A model generated the notes under the pieces. It was given only the letters and a program-made list of their open reading frames with translations, had not been told where the DNA came from and did not search any database. Source: Streptomyces sp. NBC_00358 (GTDB lineage Bacteria > Actinomycetota > Actinomycetes > Streptomycetales > Streptomycetaceae). Taken from it: a stretch of DNA of 64,000 nucleotides. Where the stretch lies: the NCBI RefSeq assembly GCF_036099295.1, contig NZ_CP107976.1:4154001-4218000 (forward strand), given 5' to 3'. Below, piece after piece: positions 61,967 through 64,000 of this stretch; the stretch's first letter is position 1, and the number at the start of each line of letters is the position of its first letter. The position numbers and the translations under genes are program-made.

Positions 61967-62000
61967 GCCTTCCGGCGGAAGGCCCCCCATCAGGGCCTTC
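61967..62000. terminator. Overlapping hairpins between the Lrp gene and mqnE
   Basis: GAAGGCCC (61978-61985) pairs with GGGCCTTC (61993-62000), and GCCTTCCG/CGGAAGGC (61967-61983) forms an alternative overlapping stem. Read on the minus strand it lies just after the Lrp/AsnC stop and before the mqnE start. It is probably a terminator, possibly with alternative folding. No U-tract follows. Confidence 0.5.
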
Positions 62001-62015
62001 GCGTCCGGGGTGTCC

Positions 62016-62471
62016 CTACTCCTCCTCGGGCAGCTCTCCGACCCGGTTCTCCCACTTCGTGGAGAGCACGATCGTCGTACGGGTACGGGAGACGCCCTTG
62101 GTCCCGGACAGACGCCGGATGGTCTTCTCCAGTCCGTCGACATCGCTCGACCGCACCTTGAGCATGAACGAGTCGTCGCCCGCGATGAACCAGCAGTCCT
62201 CGATCTCGCTGAGGTCGCGCAGCCGCCGGGCCACGTCCTCGTGGTCGGCCGCGTCGGAGAGCGAGATGCCGATCAGGGCGGTGACGCCGAGGCCGAGCGA
62301 GGCCGAGTCGACCGTCGCGCGGTACCCGATGATGACGCCGGCCGCCTCCAGCCGGTTGATGCGGTCGGTGACACTGGGTCCCGACAGACCGACGAGGCGC
62401 CCCAGCTCCGCGTAGGAGGCCCGGCCGTTCTCCCTGAGGGCCTGGATGAGCTGCCTGTCCACCGCGTCCAT
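62016..62471 (-). CDS. Lrp/AsnC-family transcriptional regulator
   Basis: A 151-residue regulator. The N-terminal helix-turn-helix (MDAVDRQLIQALRENG, SYAELGRLVGLSGPSVTDRI) is followed by an effector-binding domain with IEDCWFIAGDDSFMLKV. Family members bind amino acids and form octamers. ATG 62471 gives the standard length; a longer frame would include the tandem repeats upstream. Flanked by mqnE and mqnM, it could control menaquinone genes. Confidence 0.9.
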   Translation of the reverse strand: MDAVDRQLIQALRENGRASYAELGRLVGLSGPSVTDRINRLEAAGVIIGYRATVDSASLGLGVTALIGISLSDAADHEDVARRLRDLSEIEDCWFIAGDDSFMLKVRSSDVDGLEKTIRRLSGTKGVSRTRTTIVLSTKWENRVGELPEEE

Positions 62472-62529
62472 GCGATCGAAGCCTTCCGCTGAAAAGGTCT
62501 TGAGACGTCTGAGCCGTCTTGAAGATGTC

Positions 62530-62565
62530 GAGATGTCGTGAAGTCTTGAGATGTCGTGAAGTCTT
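62530..62565. repeat. 18-nt tandem repeat upstream of the Lrp gene
   Basis: GAGATGTCGTGAAGTCTT occurs twice in direct succession (62530-62547, 62548-62565), with partial third copies on both sides. It lies in the 160-nt promoter region of the Lrp/AsnC gene and could be a binding array for the regulator itself. Confidence 0.7.
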
Positions 62566-62631
62566 GAGGTGTCCGAACGGTCCGCGCGTTCTGAAGTGCC
62601 TGCGACGCCCGGTGTGTGCCGGGTGCTTCCG

Positions 62632-63321
62632 TCAGGTGGTGTCGCCCCGGGAGCCGCTCCCGAGCTCACCCTTCCAGCGGCGGTACAGGGCGTGTTCGAC
62701 GCCCGCCGCGTCGAGGACCCGCCCGGCGACGAAGTCCACCAGGTCCTGGATGTGCGTGGCTCCCGCGTAGAACGCCGGCGAGGCGGGCAGCACGGTCGCG
62801 CCCGCGTCGTCCAGGGAGACCAGGTGACGCAGCGTCTGCCCGTTCAGGGGGGTCTCCCGTACGGCGACGACCAGTCTGCGCCCCTCCTTGAGCGTGACGC
62901 TCGCGGCCCGCTGGAGCAGGTCCTTGGAGAGGCCGAGGGCGACTCCGGCCACACACGCGGTGGACGCGGGCACGATGAGCATGCCCTGGGCCGGGTACGA
63001 GCCCGACGAGGGCCCCGCCGCCAGGTCGCCCGCGCTCCAGTGCCGTACGCCGTCGAGATGTTCCCCGGGGACGTCGAAGGTGCCGGGCTTGCCGTCGGCG
63101 CCCCGCTCCAGCCACGCGCGCAGATCGTCCCGCCAGTGGGCGTCGCGGAACGGGAGGCCGGTCTCGTCGAGCAGCGTGAGCCGTGAGGCCCGGCTGACGA
63201 CCAGGTCGACGCTCTCCCCCGCTTCCAGCAGCGAACGCAGCACCGCGGCCGCGTACGGCGTACCGGACGCGCCGGACACCCCCACGATCCAAGGCCGGCG
63301 CTGCGTCTGTCCTGGCTTCAT
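62632..63321 (-). CDS. mqnM: UbiX-like flavin prenyltransferase of the menaquinone pathway
   Basis: A 229-residue flavoprotein of the UbiX/Pad1 family, which makes prenylated FMN for a UbiD-type decarboxylase. The FMN-binding start WIVGVSGASGTPYA and VVAVRETPLNGQTLRHL are present. In S. coelicolor the equivalent gene near mqnP and mqnE serves the late decarboxylation step (MqnL/MqnM). ATG 63321 lies 31 nt after the mqnP stop. The decarboxylase gene is not in the window. Confidence 0.88.
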   Translation of the reverse strand: MKPGQTQRRPWIVGVSGASGTPYAAAVLRSLLEAGESVDLVVSRASRLTLLDETGLPFRDAHWRDDLRAWLERGADGKPGTFDVPGEHLDGVRHWSAGDLAAGPSSGSYPAQGMLIVPASTACVAGVALGLSKDLLQRAASVTLKEGRRLVVAVRETPLNGQTLRHLVSLDDAGATVLPASPAFYAGATHIQDLVDFVAGRVLDAAGVEHALYRRWKGELGSGSRGDTT

Positions 63322-63352
63322 GATGTCGAGCCTATCCGGCCACCGCCCATGT

Positions 63353-64000
63353 TCAGACCGTGAGCCCGCGCACCAGCAGATCGAGCAGGGCACACACGAA
63401 CAGGGCGATGCCGATGAAGCCGTTGACCTGGAAGAACGCCCGGTTCAGCCGGGTCAGGTCGTGCGGCTTCACGATCGAGTGCTCGTAGAGGAACGCGCCC
63501 GTGACGATGACCAGGCCCAGCCAGAAGAACGCGCCCGCGCCGGTCGCCGCCCCGTACCAGACGAAGAGCGCTGTCGTCACCGCGTGGCAGCCTCGCGCAC
63601 CCCGGATCGCCGCCGGGATGCCGAACCGCGCCGGCACCGACATCACACCGATCTCGCGGTCGGTCTCGACGTCCTGGCAGGCGTAGATCAGGTCGAAGCC
63701 GCCGATCCACACGCCCACCGCGAGACCGAGGACGACGGCGTCCCAGGACCAGGTGCCGGTGACCGCGATCCAGGCGCCGATCGGGCCCATCGCCTGGGCG
63801 AGACCCAGGATGGCCTGCGGGAAGTTCGTGAACCGCTTGCCGTACGGGTAGACGACCATCGGGATGACCGCGATGGGCGCCAGCGCCAGGCAGAGCGGGT
63901 TGAGCAGGGCGGCGGCCGCCAGGAAGACGACCAGGGCCACCAGCGCGCCCGTCCAGGCGTGCTTGACGCTCATCGCCCCGGTGACCAGTTCACGATGGGC
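63353..64000 (-). CDS. mqnP: UbiA-family prenyltransferase of the menaquinone pathway (N-terminus beyond window)
   Basis: The last 215 residues of a membrane prenyltransferase that attaches the polyprenyl chain to 1,4-dihydroxy-6-naphthoate. The second Asp-rich motif YACQDVETDREIG is visible, along with about seven membrane helices. The reading frame is open to base 64000, so the first Asp motif and the N-terminal helices are outside. A Met at 63973 is internal. Position before mqnM supports mqnP. Confidence 0.9.
   Translation of the reverse strand, partial: AHRELVTGAMSVKHAWTGALVALVVFLAAAALLNPLCLALAPIAVIPMVVYPYGKRFTNFPQAILGLAQAMGPIGAWIAVTGTWSWDAVVLGLAVGVWIGGFDLIYACQDVETDREIGVMSVPARFGIPAAIRGARGCHAVTTALFVWYGAATGAGAFFWLGLVIVTGAFLYEHSIVKPHDLTRLNRAFFQVNGFIGIALFVCALLDLLVRGLTV

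Noticed and set aside
1..64000. tRNA genes, CRISPR arrays, insertion sequences or prophage genes
   Set aside because: No cloverleaf with CCA-type end, no regularly spaced repeat array, and no transposase, integrase or phage structural protein was found in any frame.

Overview
The window is high-GC DNA with the gene content of a Streptomyces chromosome core. It carries a nuo operon, the futalosine route to menaquinone (mqnA, mqnC, mqnE, mqnM and mqnP), a Tad/Flp-type pilus cluster, a WhiJ-like regulatory cluster (XRE/DUF5753, DUF397 and anti-sigma-like ATPase), and a lone FtsK/EssC-type ATPase surrounded by WXG100-like proteins. Starts are often GTG. Many operons use 1-4 nt ATGA, GTGA or TGATG overlaps. 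I see no tRNA, rRNA, CRISPR array or complete insertion sequence.

Layout. 1-5823 (minus): nuoA to nuoG, with nuoG cut by the left edge and a likely Rex operator upstream of nuoA. 5824-13157: a secreted NlpC/P60 hydrolase, peptide deformylase, a geranylgeranyl-reductase-like flavoprotein, a GNAT enzyme, a PASTA protein, menG and a secreted zinc metalloprotease. 13352-17627: a three-gene envelope polysaccharide operon (membrane protein, deacetylase/glycosyltransferase fusion, acyltransferase). 17946-20816: a GH18-like protein, then mqnC with a small amidohydrolase-like companion. 20889-24831 and 28482-35180: two halves of a Tad locus (prepilin peptidase and a membrane LysM-BTAD protein; then TadZ/A/B/C, Flp and TadE/G proteins). 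They are split by about 3.6 kb of accessory DNA (24832-28440) holding the WhiJ-type cluster, a truncated immunity-like gene, a broken gene and a WXG100-like gene.

35700-50543 is the least explained region. It is a type VII-like locus with one 1533-residue FHA/FtsK ATPase and no EccB, EccD, EccE or mycosin in the window. Around the ATPase are WXG100-like proteins (a third copy lies at 28095), a predicted secreted protein with a helical N-terminal domain and hydrophobic middle, three intact members and one broken copy of a paralogous 'VPxxW' family, two proteins with a PH-like module, small membrane proteins, a lipoprotein and a secreted protein. A translationally coupled operon (43865 back to 40432) joins a WXG100-like gene, the putative substrate, a membrane protein and two VPxxW proteins.

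50572-64000: a membrane Ser/Thr kinase, mqnA, a cold-shock protein with a long leader, a divergent acyl-CoA ligase/MaoC pair with two palindromic operator-like sites, a glycosyltransferase-like protein, a TetR regulator, a DUF4229 protein, GNAT-mqnE, an Lrp/AsnC regulator, mqnM and mqnP (cut by the right edge). Complex I, five mqn genes, menG and a possible menaquinone-chain reductase in one window tie quinone synthesis to the enzyme that uses it.
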